The notes: generated by a model not told the origin, from the letters alone. Positions 1 to 8,540 are shown, numbered from the stretch's first letter. The stretch is 10,113 nucleotides of DNA from Euperipatoides rowelli (GCA_003024985.2 PXIH01S0000186.1), one strand, 5' to 3'. Made by a program: numbers and translations.

Positions 1-121
1 AGTATTATTTATGGAATTTTGATAATTTAGACATTTATTCTAGAAAAGAAAATGTAATTATTTAGCTTTATTGTGCTTCAATATTTTTAACTTTTAATGT
101 ATAAAATTTTTTTAATTTTCT

Positions 122-195
122 CATTTTTTCGCGGAACCCATGAGTTTGTCTCACGGAACCTCAGGGTTCCGGGGAACACCAATTGGGAAACACTG
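122..195 (-). mobile_element. hAT-type DNA transposon, terminal fragment (family A)
   Basis: On the minus strand the block starting at 195 begins CAGTGTTTCCCAATT, followed by a GGAAC/GGTTCC-rich stretch (CCCCGGAACCC, GGTTCCG). CAGTG-type ends followed by 'TTTCCCAA' and repeated 'GAACCC' are typical of non-autonomous hAT elements. The 8 bases just outside the end (196-203, CTGTAGAG) fit the hAT target-site form nTnnnnAn. The same 15 terminal bases start the element at 9232 in the opposite orientation, so this family has at least two copies here. The other end is not seen: either it lies before position 1 or the copy is truncated. How far the element extends to the left of about 122 is not clear, because that sequence is plain AT-rich DNA. 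No transposase coding is visible. Confidence 0.7.
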
Positions 196-349
196 CTGTA
201 GAGTATAATAGCAAAGTTACTAACACTGGCTCTAATAAGGAAAATTTATAAACTATGTATTACTTCATGATATGCAATATGAAAATTAAAATGTTTTTTT
301 TTTCATATAATGACTCAGACAAAAAACTCATTTCCAAATGTAAGTGCAT

Positions 350-355
350 TTTATT
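350..355 (-). terminator. Probable polyadenylation signal of the ARP gene
   Basis: On the minus strand this reads AATAAA, about 205 nt downstream of the TAA stop at 560-562. It is the only AATAAA I find between the stop and about position 75. It lies in an A-rich tract and is followed downstream by T-rich sequence. Transcript cleavage would be expected about 10-30 nt further on, near 320-340. The 3' UTR would then be about 220-240 nt. The assignment rests on motif and position only. Confidence 0.55.
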
Positions 356-559
356 TTTTTTTCTTCTTTCAAATCATTAATTTGTACTATGATACATGGA
401 AATGTGACGGATAAATTCTATTGTACATGTACGAGCTTGTTGTCTGAAGAAGTCACAGTCTTTTATACAAGCAAGATACTCATCATCATCACTCAAATGA
501 TTCTGAAATCATGTTACCGTATTTCTTTCAAAAAAAAAAACATTCAAAACAATTTTTTT

Positions 560-971
560 TTATATTTCCAAAATATCAGTTCCGTATAAGATGTACTGTT
601 CCCGAGTTATCCACCGGTATTTAGAATGCTCTCTTTCTGGGAAAAGGGAAGTTGTAACTCTAGTGGCACCAAGAGCTGCATCCCAACTTTTGTTACCTGC
701 ATTTCGGTGAACACTGATTATATCACTGAATTGAGGCAATTGTTCCCTAAGATCTCGAATGAGTCGAGTAGAAAATCCATGAAGCTCAGTATTTCCACCT
801 GTGAGGACGATATGAGCTAACATCTGGCACTGATGTTTTTCTGCGAAACCTGAAATAGCCTGAAGCACCATTTGGGGGAGCTGTAGTGCAGCGTACATAC
901 TTTCGGGGGCCAAATACAGATCTTCACTGAGTTCTACTTTCTGTAGCTTTGAGATTCCATTGCCAGGTGAT
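560..971 (-). CDS. Divergent actin-related protein, last coding exon
   Basis: This is the C-terminal exon of an actin-fold protein (136 codons plus TAA at 560-562). The acceptor on the minus strand is a pyrimidine/G tract ending TTGCAG just before 971. The exon enters in phase 2, the single A at 971 finishing a codon begun by GG at the end of exon 5525-5643 (GG|A, Gly). The protein starts SPGNGISKLQKVEL, then LYLAPESMYA (where actin has the ERFRCPEALF region). Next comes the adenosine-binding signature IVLTGGNTELHGF (actin VLSGGTTMYPGI, both Gly kept), then RLIRDLREQLP. Near the end WITREQYILYG matches actin WISKQEYDESG. Two parts are unlike actin. The usual WIGGSILASL strand is replaced by SWDAALGATRV, with a short insertion (SLFPEREHSKYR) after it. 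The tail ends ILEI, not the KCF of conventional actin. The subfamily cannot be named; some features recall Arp6 or ACTL8-like tails, but not enough for a symbol. A plus-strand ORF at 626-820 is its antisense shadow. Confidence 0.93.
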
Positions 972-1086
972 CTGCAACACAATCACAATTTTAATGACAA
1001 CAATAATTGTTATAACGTGCACTTAATATTTTTATTATTGTTGAAGTTGTGAGATAAAAATAAGAAGAAAATTACGTTAATAAAAA

Positions 1087-1118
<32 letters not shown>

Positions 1119-1297
1119 TGTGATGGATGTTTAAAATAGAATCAAAAAAATTAGTGACTGTGTACAATCTCTTAAAACCGCAGTAACAAATGCTGAACCT
1201 CGCTCATGAATGGCATTAGTAACTTTGTGTTTAAAGTTCATATGAACAACTTGTTATAAAGATCACTTTGTGAGCTTGTAAATATGGTTATTTAGAT

Positions 1298-1716
1298 GTG
1301 TACTCATGAACTAGCTGTTTGGTTAGTACTCATGAACTAGCTGTTTGGTGAGTGTATGCATGAACTAACTCAGTTTGGTTGGTGTACAGGTGAACTAGTT
1401 CAATTTGGTGAGTGCACTTATGAACTGTTTGGTGAGTGCACTCATGAACTAGCTCTTTTGTGTGTGTACTTATGAACTAACTGTTTGGTGGGTGTACATG
1501 TGAACTAGCTCAGTTTGTTGAGTGTACTAAGAAACTAGCTGTTTGGGAGTGCACTATGAGCTAGATCAGTTTGTGATTGTACTCAGGAAATAACTTAATT
1601 TGGTTAAGTGCCCTTATGAGCAAGCTCTTTTGTGAGTACACAAATGAACTAACATTTGATGAGTGCACTCATGAACTAACTCACACTGGTGAATGCCTTA
1701 TGATGTAGCTCACTTA
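1298..1716. repeat. Degenerate minisatellite, ~15 units of ~24-31 bp
   Basis: About 15 imperfect tandem units can be laid out by eye. Each has a core CATGAACTAGCT followed by an optional CA and then GTTTGGTGAGTG. The clearest neighbours are 1298-1325 and 1326-1351, which both contain ACTCATGAACTAGCTGTTTGGT. Units vary by loss of the CTAGCT part (around 1417-1440) and by the optional CA. Units near the right edge (1650-1716) are more diverged, and 1200-1297 (CTCATGAATGG, TCATATGAAC, TTTGTGAGCTTG) may hold still older units. It lies inside the 4.55-kb intron. Units are contiguous and differ by many substitutions, so this is an ageing minisatellite, not a CRISPR array. Confidence 0.9.
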
Positions 1717-2028
1717 AAATTAATTACTCTGACCTATCACTAATCAGTATATTCAAAATAAAAGTGATGACATACACGTAAGTTACACAAAAGTAAGTAA
1801 TTTAAATTACCTTATCCTTATCATGGTACTCTACTCTAATATTTTGAAAGATAAGTATCCTCTCTTCTCATTGCCCTAATTCGTTATATTTTAATATCTT
1901 TTACAGTTTAAAAATAGCTTAAAATTTATGAAATTGTTTTATTATATCTTGCTATATAGTCCACCTGAAGGAAGAATACCAATTGGAGAGTCAGCTTTGC
2001 TTACTAAATGGATTTATTTGAATGTTTA

Positions 2029-2175
2029 TTGCTATTTGTAAATTGTATGGTTAGGAAACGAAAGCCTCCTATAAATTGTGACTCAAAATGATAAAACTTT
2101 TGTTTAGAAAGAAGATACTAATGGATGTTTTATTATTCAATCAAACATTGGGCCTGCTCGCTCTAACATTAATGT
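2029..2175 (+). repeat. Degenerate direct repeat, left copy
   Basis: This stretch aligns, with gaps, to 2846-3011 in the same orientation. Shared landmarks in order are TTGCTAT..GTAA, CCT/CTCT-GCTATAAA, AAAA-TGATAAAACT-GTTTA, GATGTT-TTA, CATTGGGCCT (right copy CATCGGGCCT) and GCTAA/CTAAC-AATGT. The two copies flank the foldback element at about 2200-2780. This may be an old segmental duplication later separated by an insertion, or the two outer parts of one larger repeat family. The alignment was made by eye and the identity was not measured. Confidence 0.5.
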
Positions 2176-2204
2176 CGGTTTGTCAAACCTTTAGTATAGC
2201 TGGT

Positions 2205-2775
2205 TAACCAGAACAATTGTGCACTTTATGATAAAACTATGAAATTTTTACTATAGGTTGTAGGAACCATTATATTTAAAATTTGATGTGGAGGGAAGTC
2301 AGATTCCAGATGTTTGGGGTCTGGAGGGACCCCTAATTAGCATATTTAGCTTATGTTGACATTTCTGAATTTGACGAAGGAAAACTTCAGAAATCATTGT
2401 AACCTAGTACCCAGAATGCTTTGCGGTGATTTCTGATACATTGTGGGTAATTTTGAAAAATTCAAGATGGCCTCCACGATGGCGGCCAAAATTTTATTTT
2501 TTAAATTTTTCGATGGGGATGTGTTCGGGAATGAATTTTGGGTAGTATGTGAAGTCATAGACCTGAGCAGAATGATGCACTATCGAATTAGAGCGTTTTT
2601 TGACTGAATATTTTCTCATTTTTGTCAAAGTGCCCCTACAACAATGACCTCTAGCTAACCACAGAGGTCAAATAAAATTTCCCTCCACATCTAAATATAA
2701 AAATTATGTTATACAGTATACTAGCTATGGTAAACATTTCATACACTTTGTCAACAAATGCACAATTCTGCAAAA
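2205..2775. mobile_element. Foldback/MITE-like element with core TIR GATGTGGAGGGAA
   Basis: The core is 2285-2691 (407 bp), bounded by a perfect 13-bp inverted repeat: GATGTGGAGGGAA at 2285-2297 and its complement at 2679-2691. Imperfect inverted similarity continues outwards to about 2205 and 2775: CAGAA-ATTGTGCA, TATGAAAT-TTTAC-ATAG and TATATTTA occur on the left and, reverse-complemented, on the right. The arms are therefore near 90-100 bp. Inside are small hairpins (TCCAGA/TCTGGA at 2305-2325; TGACCTCT/AGAGGTCA at 2645-2670), a TGGGTA-containing segment, and two ATGGC(GG)C motifs at 2463-2486. No ORF for a transposase is present. Clear target-site duplications were not found, so the superfamily and the true outer boundary are open. 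Confidence 0.65.
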
Positions 2776-2845
2776 ATACTCAGTTAGGCAGCTGCACTAC
2801 TTGTCTATACTTGAATTATTTAATTCTGAAAAATGAAAAATACTG

Positions 2846-3011
2846 TTGCTATAAGTAAGTTACGAATGAAGCTCTGCTATAAAAGAAATGTCAAAATTGA
2901 TAAAACTGTTATGTTTAAAGGAAAATGTTTTTAAATATATTGATGTTAATTCAGATTTCATCGATCACACATCGGGCCTTCCCAAATGATAACACTAGTC
3001 GCTAATGTTAC
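2846..3011 (+). repeat. Degenerate direct repeat, right copy
   Basis: This is the partner of 2029-2175, in the same orientation and slightly longer. Best matching parts are TTGCTATAAGTAAGTT, GCTATAAA, TGATAAAACT-TGTTTA (about 2899-2917) and ACATCGGGCCT (2969-2979). An extra ~15 bases follow the GGGCCT before GCTAATGTTA. The copy lies directly after the right arm of the foldback element. See the left copy for interpretation. Confidence 0.5.
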
Positions 3012-3264
3012 TTCATTTTTGGGCGATACATTTGCTGAAGAAACTGCATAGCCTAATGCAGACATTATTTGGATTTGATTGGACCGATGATTTTTTTTTC
3101 AATGACGTATGATAAATGCATAGCGTGACTGATCAGGTACAACTAAACTAACGGAACTTAAAGAAGCTAATTGAGAAAATACAAATTTGCTTAGCAACTA
3201 CTGGTAAGGTTTAGTAAGATGTCTCCTTTTCTTTCTTTGGTTTTGTCTGTTAAAGAATGAAAAA

Positions 3265-3370
3265 GGAACTTGGAAATGGAGTAGTTCTTCCAAAATGGGA
3301 ACTTGTATCAGGAATTAGTTCCTAATCCAAAGGAAATGGAACTGGTTTTTTAACTGGAACTATTCCAACA
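3265..3370. repeat. GGAAC/GTTCC-rich block
   Basis: GGAAC or its complement recurs in a short span: GGAACTTGG (3265), GTAGTTC (3281), GGGAAC (3298), GGAATTAGTTCC (3311-3322, a near-palindrome), TGGAAC (3337) and TGGAACTATTCC (3355-3366). It is clearly different in composition from the surrounding A/T tracts. Such blocks often belong to non-autonomous DNA transposons, but terminal repeats and a target-site duplication could not be identified here, so it is listed only as a repeat-like block. Confidence 0.4.
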
Positions 3371-3397
3371 CATACTGTTGTATACTTTATATAATCA

Positions 3398-3472
3398 GTA
3401 CAATATATTGTACATATTACAGTATATACGTTACATAAAAAATAAAATATACATACAGTATATTTACTGTAT
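3398..3472. repeat. Pair of AT-rich palindromes
   Basis: 3398-3413 is a perfect 16-bp palindrome (GTACAATATATTGTAC). 3453-3472 is a hairpin with an 8-bp stem, ATACAGTA / TACTGTAT, around a 4-base loop. Between them is another TACAGTATATAC. These are inside the large intron and contain three of the over-represented TACTGTA/TACAGTA words of this window. No function can be assigned. Confidence 0.6.
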
Positions 3473-4951
3473 ATAAAATAACCTGGAAGTTATTTTTTCT
3501 ACTTTATTTACTTATTGAAAAATATTTTTTGCTTGTTTTTCAATGAAGGATAAATGACTTGAACTATGTATAAATTTTAAAAAAATTTAGAAATATTAAA
3601 AGTATAGATTAAATTTTAATATAGGATGGGAGGTATTTATGGCTATGTGTAATTTAATTTGTTTGAAGTTTTGCTGGCAAAATGATAGACAAATGGGCTA
3701 AATAAAACATCTGTCCATACCAAACATAAAAAAAGGTGTAACCTGATTATGTACCTGATCCTTGTTATAACATTAAAAAAATAAAAACTTTTTTCATAAT
3801 TCAAATTTTTATTCATATGCTATTCACTTTAATAATGAATAAATTTATTGATTGCATACCTATAAAATTGGCAATAAGAAATGTTTAATAAAGCATATTT
3901 AATAATCTTTCGAGAACCAGATGCAGTGTTTTTCTTTTTATTTGTTATCTATTGTTGCAGATTTTGGTGCCGATGAATTACATTTGTAATGAAAGAATTT
4001 TCAACCAGTAATTTTTATCAGTTAAGTGTCACATTTCAATCTTAAATGGTTTGAAATGATCATTTCATTAAAATATTCTACTATACTTTTGAAAGCATAT
4101 TTAACCAATAAAAACTAATAAAAACCATTTTAAGAAGTTACAGTATCTCCATAAAGTAAAGTTTTATGACAACTATAAAAAAATTTCCATATGTTTGTGA
4201 GTGATATACTGTTGGTACTTAGTAGAATTCAAGAACGATTTAGTCAAAGTGTACCATTGAATTTGAGCAATAAAAAAAAAAAAAGTCTTGAAATAGTATT
4301 TACTTTAAAATGCAAATGTAGTTGAATAAAATTTACCAACTAGGATGGACTAATCAATCAATTTTGGATTTTTTTTAAAAAAAAATTAAAATATGATTAT
4401 GAAGATATTTATTAAAAATACAGACACCAGCTATGAAAATTAACCAATTTTAATAAATATTTATACCAACTCCATCCCTGAATGATTTAGGGATAGAGAT
4501 TGTATGGAAGTGAAATTTTATAAAAACGAATAAATAAAATAGTAGGCCTATTTAAATCTACAGTATGATATATAATCAAACATGCTTATTGAGTTACTCT
4601 GTTAAACATCCAGACAAGGTTAAATAATTTTTCACTTTTTGGTAATTTTACTGTATGTTTACCCTTTCCACTACTCAATTCAGAGAATTTGGATTCCTAC
4701 AGGTACACAATAAAACCAAAAATAGATTTTTTTATTATTTTAAATTTCGATTAGAAAATGTAGAAAAAAATAATTTTAAAATGGTTTACATGAATATCTA
4801 ATTACTTTTTTACACCTATATATAGGGCTACTGTAATTATGCCTATTTTGTACCATATTTACTGTATATGAAGAAAAAAAAAGAAAAAAAAATTGTTTGT
4901 TTATTATTATTGAACGCAATATGATAAAAAAATAAGACATTATTTAAAGTA

Positions 4952-5478
4952 AAAAAAAAAATAGTAATTGAAACATTTTTACAAGCAAGAATAATAATTA
5001 GGCTATTGCAATTTGAGAACCAAATTACTAAACTATAAATGGCGATTCAATCGACTTTGGAGTGGATAAGTAACAAACGTTAATTTTCCAAGTTTTTTAT
5101 TATATACTGTACATATATATATTTTTGATCTACTGTAATTGACCTTTTTGGAGTTGAATAATAGATAAATATCATAAAAAATAAAATAAAAAATTATGAG
5201 TTTTACAGTTGATTTATTGAATATAAAAAAAAAATTTTGATTTCTATAATTTTTATTTCTTACAATTAGTATTTTTTAAATTTTTTTTTTAAACATATCT
5301 TGGGATAATTAAAGACAAATATATTTGGAGTCTTTGAAAAAAAATATAGCAATTGAAGCATATTGGAATATAATAATAATTATTGATTTTGAAATACAAA
5401 AGGTGATTCTGAATCGACTTTGGATCGAGTGCAACTACTAAATTAAAAATGACAATTGAGAATCGACATTGGAGTGGA
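4952..5478 (+). repeat. Dispersed degenerate repeat with AATCGACTTTGGAGTGGA motif
   Basis: The motif AATCGACTTTGGAGTGGA occurs at 5049-5066. A shorter copy (AATCGACTTTGGA) is at 5412-5424, and a third copy with one change is at 5461-5478. The first two copies are preceded by similar sequence: an A-run, TAGTAATTGAAACAT or TAGCAATTGAAGCAT, then AATAATAATTA. So 4952-5066 and about 5338-5424 look like two diverged copies of a unit of about 90-115 bp, some 390 bp apart. The unit ends shortly before the middle exon of the ARP gene. No transposon ends were recognised. Confidence 0.5.
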
Positions 5479-5524
5479 AAGGGTTAAATGGTAATTACTA
5501 ACTCATTCAGAAATGTTTACTTAC

Positions 5525-5643
5525 CCCAATTTTCTAACATAAATATTTTCTTTGGGATGAGTCTTTTTTTCCTCCACAGCTAAGTTATAGGGCAGGAAGC
5601 ATTTTGACTTGACACGGGATGTGTCCAAACTGGACACAGCAAC
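5525..5643 (-). CDS. Divergent actin-related protein, internal coding exon
   Basis: This 119-nt exon (39 codons plus 2 bases) is placed by three independent signs. On the minus strand it is preceded by a TATTTTCAG acceptor (ending at 5644). It is followed by a perfect GTAAGT donor (5524-5519). It enters in phase 0 and leaves in phase 2, exactly what the exons at 8541-8751 (ends phase 0) and 560-971 (starts phase 2) demand. It has no stop in frame and is GC-richer than its flanks. The protein begins VAVSSLDTSRVKSKCFLPY and ends NIYVRKL. It fills the gap where actin has [21 protein letters not shown]; the RVKSKCFLP part lies at the DIKEKLCYV helix, with Lys213 of actin possibly kept and Glu214 replaced. 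The exon carries a Lys/Glu-rich patch (VEEKKTHPKE). The exon is well supported by splicing logic, less by similarity. Confidence 0.85.
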
Positions 5644-7158
5644 CTGAAAATACGAGTGAAACTGTTAATATAAAAAAATTGCTACAGGTATAATAAAGGA
5701 TTACCAGCTTTATAAAAAAAATAAGTTTTTCACAATTATTTAAGCCAAACAAATGAAAAAAAATATATGTAGCACCTACTAAAAAAACTTTTTGAAAAAA
5801 ATAAATGATTTAATCAAGAAATCATTTACAGTAATTGTAGCTTAACATCTCCATTTTTTATGTCACAAATTTGGCATTTAAAAGGTCCAAGTTTAATACA
5901 GCATATCAGTTATCTTTGGAGCACCCTTTCCTGTGGCATTTAAAACAGCCACAAAGTTTTCCCCCCAGAGACAGTGCATAAAGTTTAGGGTAGAGTCTCC
6001 CCACCCCTCCTCCCACTACATCAACATTTTTAAGATGTCAAAATCGGTTCTAACATAAAATGTTATTGTTGTACAGAGTTTTTATAATTTAAGCAATTTT
6101 TTTTTTTTATGGTTAGGCTATTTAAACAGTTGTAATTTATAAATTAATTTGTAATTGTTCACATTTATGATTTATTAAAAAATATTATAACTTCCATGAT
6201 GGGAGGAGTGACTAGTTCAGAAAAAAAAAAAAGAATCTCACAGCTATTAAAAACATTGAGTTTTGTAAAAATAATATTCAATGTATTTGAAAAATAGAGG
6301 CAAGAGTTTTAAAATGATGCACTCAAGCTTACTCCAAAGTCCAAATGAACTAAGTCTATAGAGGGAGACACTATACTTTCCACCGGCGGTAATTTAATTA
6401 TTAGGATCTTCATTCATGTTCTAATTCAAAGAGAGTCAATCATTCCTGGGTATTCTTCATTTAAAGAATTGATCAGTTAAAGCTTGTATCAGTTATCATA
6501 AGAAACATGTTATTTGATAAAGAAATTAATTTCTGATAGTTGTAAAGATTGTTATAACATTTTGCTTTTAATGATTTCTTTCATTTTGGTAGTCGAAGAA
6601 TTGGAGACCATATTAGGCATGGTGAAAAAAATTGTTAACTTTTTCTTTATAGTTTTATCAAAATGTTTTTCAGAATTAATAAGTGACATAATATGGTACA
6701 CCAAATTCATACTGTGATAGAAAGGTCACCACAAACATAGCAAGTTTTTTTTTGTATACTGTACTAGATGTTTTTATTAATACAAATATTTATTTACACC
6801 ATAAAAATATTTTGTTTAGATGTAAGCAATGGTTTTTTAACTGATGTGTTGAAAAATTGGAACTACCAATAACAGATTTGATTTGATTTTCAAACAAATC
6901 AAGATCAATAGCCTAGTAAAAGTAATGTTTAAAACAGTAGCCTAATAAATCTAACAATTCTAATTCAATTGTTGAAATGTAAAACTGGGGACAATTTATT
7001 GTGCCTAAAAAATATGAACAAAAAAAATTTTTTTTTTGCTTCTGTAATATAATGGTTCATTGTTTAGCAAATGTCCATATTTTCATAGCAAAATATGATA
7101 CCAGATAAATACTGTGTATATTAATAATTTAATATACTGCACTGAATATAAAGTGAAT

Positions 7159-7200
7159 GTACAAAGTATAAACATACTTTGTACAAAGTATAAACATACA
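7159..7200 (+). repeat. 22-bp tandem duplication with palindromic junction
   Basis: GTACAAAGTATAAACATACTTT (22 bases) at 7159-7180 is followed directly by a second copy that matches over its first 19-20 bases (7181-7200). The junction forms the palindrome ACTTTGTACAAAGT (7176-7189). It looks like a recent slippage or local duplication inside the intron. Confidence 0.75.
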
Positions 7201-7533
7201 CAGTATGGTAAACAGAAATAGAAAGGATCTATTTCATATTATAGTTTTAATAACAATTTAGGCATGTTTATATTGTAAAGTTTCACGATAACTAGTTTGA
7301 ATTCATAAAAAAACATATGTGCTGAAATTAGCTGATTAACAGTAAGATTATTTCATGTAAAATAACATTGAAACTTTATTGAATGTGAACTAAATTACTT
7401 ATTTACTTAAGTAACGAATAACATAAATAAGGATTAGAATAACATTCCACTCATTCAGGTTATCCTATCGAATCCATTTACCGCATACCTAACATTCTTT
7501 CCTTGGGTTACTTTTATTATTGTGTGTTTTTCT

Positions 7534-7569
7534 CAGTGGCGTAACGAAGGAATGTTGCGCCCCCTGCAA
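7534..7569 (+). mobile_element. DNA-transposon terminal fragment (CAGTGGCGTAAC)
   Basis: CAGTGGCGTAAC followed shortly by GTTGCGCCCCCTGCAA stands out from the AT-rich surroundings. This type of start (CAGTGGCGTA(A/G)C ... GGCGCCCC) is widespread as the end of non-autonomous DNA transposons in animals. No matching inverted end (GTTACGCCACTG) is found in the window, and the 8 bases before it do not fit the hAT target rule. It is therefore probably a decayed remnant of about 40-60 bp. Confidence 0.45.
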
Positions 7570-7974
7570 CTTCATTAATTTCTTTTCAAACAGAAAAACA
7601 TGAATTCAGTAGATGCTACAAAAGGAGCGCATGTTGAAGTTTACTAGTCACGATCAAAAAAAAAAAAATTAGATTAAAAAACAATTCGTAGTTAACTGCG
7701 TTTCATTGTCTTATCGATTTGTTCTATACTGACTACCGAGCTTCTTAATTAGATGAACAAATTATAAACACCGTGTACAGGTACAGTATATACACTAAAG
7801 TGTTCAGAAATTCATAAAGATTACACAATGTTTCTCATTATAAACAAAATACTATCATTCTTCAGAGCTCAGAGAATTTTTATTTTTTTTATTTCTTATG
7901 TACAAAGAGCCAAATAGATCAAAATTTTTACATCCTTCAATTAAGAAGTAGGCTATATGAGTCTAATTCAAATA

Positions 7975-8260
7975 CAGTAAAACCCCTCTAGTCCTAATTA
8001 ATAGGGATTAAGCCCTGTTCGGACTGGTGAGTTGTTCAGATTGTAAGGAATTTCTATATAATCCATTAAAAATATTTTTTTTTTGCTGAAGGATTAAGTG
8101 AAGTCTGAGATCCAGACGCTAGAAAACTAGCGTCTGGATCTCACACTTCACAAAGTCCCTCAGCAAAAAAAAAAATTTTCTTTAAAAAATTTTTATTTTA
8201 TTTTTATGTTCGGACTGGACAGACTTTCGGAGAGGGGTTCGAATTGGTGGGATTTTACTG
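7975..8260. mobile_element. pogo/Tigger-like MITE (286 bp) with TA target duplication
   Basis: The element begins CAGTAAAACCCCTCT at 7975. It ends GGGATTTTACTG at 8260, reading CAGTAAAATCCC on the other strand. TA flanks both ends (7973-7974 and 8261-8262), the target duplication of the Tc1/mariner-pogo group. CAGTAAAACC(C/T)CTCT... with GTTCGGACTGG sequences just inside both ends is the hallmark of Tigger/pogo termini (GTTCGGACTGG at 8023-8033 and 8209-8219). The right end has an extra or rearranged ~13 bases relative to the left before the CCCCTCT match. The interior is a foldback: 8099-8122 pairs with 8127-8150 with one mismatch around an AAAA loop, and pairing resumes outwards to GCTGA/TCAGC and a T-run/A-run. 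It has no coding capacity and must have been moved by a transposase from elsewhere. Confidence 0.85.
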
Positions 8261-8540
8261 TAATACATTATATCAAAAATATTTGATCACCTGGGTAGGG
8301 CTACCATTTTTTTTCAATCACCCACTTTTGTCTAGTGAGATTTAACAGAATAAAGAGCGGCCTTGATTTATAAAAGGCACTCTTAAATGAGCAGACTGTT
8401 TACATAATATAACTGACGTCGTAAAGGATTTTTAAACGTGTGAATATTTTCTTTTTTTCATAATGGAAATCATATAGACTAGGTACAGTAAAGTAATACA
8501 AATGATTTAAAAAAAGATATCCAAATTTCAATTAACTCAC

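Larger units (their letters stand above)
972..5524 (-). other. Intron, ~4.55 kb, of the ARP gene
   Basis: It is bounded on the minus strand by the donor GTAAGT (5524-5519) and the acceptor TTGCAG ending at 972, and is a phase 2 intron. It contains the minisatellite (1298-1716), the nested repeat/MITE structure (2029-3011), a GGAAC-rich block and palindromes (3265-3472) and three copies of a short motif (5049-5478). A run of 25 A occupies 1094-1118. Stretches 972-1290, 1717-2028 and 3473-4950 hold only AT-rich sequence with homopolymer runs; I see no further gene, RNA or recognisable transposon there. All exon-like sequence between the two flanking exons is accounted for by phase, so no extra exon is required. 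Confidence 0.8.
5644..8540 (-). other. Intron, 2.9 kb, of the ARP gene
   Basis: A phase 0 intron bounded on the minus strand by the donor GTGAGT (8540-8535) and the acceptor ATTTTCAG ending at 5644. It contains a complete pogo/Tigger-like MITE (7975-8260), a 22-bp tandem duplication (7159-7200) and the terminal fragment of another transposon (7534-7569). The stretch 5940-6020 is C-rich on the plus strand (CCCCCC, CCCCACCCCTCCTCCC) but has no recognisable feature. Elsewhere (5650-5930, 6030-7150, 7210-7530, 7570-7970, 8263-8530) I see only AT-rich sequence; the ORF at 6514-6717 has no coding character. Confidence 0.8.

Noticed and set aside
344-589. Plus-strand ORF of 81 codons overlapping the 3' UTR and stop of the ARP gene
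   Set aside because: Low-complexity Phe/Ile/Lys-rich translation from homopolymer runs; antisense to the 3' UTR; no domain or splice context.
626-820. Plus-strand ORF of 64 codons
   Set aside because: Antisense shadow of the well-supported last ARP exon.
1094-1118. 25-base A run as the tail of a retroposed gene or SINE
   Set aside because: No upstream retroposon body and no target-site duplication could be seen; simple A runs are common throughout this window.
1298-1716. CRISPR array
   Set aside because: Units are contiguous and degenerate with no distinct spacers, and the context is a eukaryotic intron.
6514-6717. Plus-strand ORF of 67 codons with a hydrophobic Ile/Leu/Val-rich translation
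   Set aside because: AT-rich composition like the rest of the intron, no recognisable family, and hydrophobic translation is expected from T-rich DNA.
8235-8252. GGTTCGAATTGG as a tRNA T-loop/box B
   Set aside because: It lies in the terminal part of the pogo/Tigger-like MITE and has no matching box A or cloverleaf.
8411-8420. CTGACGTCGT as a cAMP-response element
   Set aside because: A single short match in an intron is expected by chance and has no promoter context.
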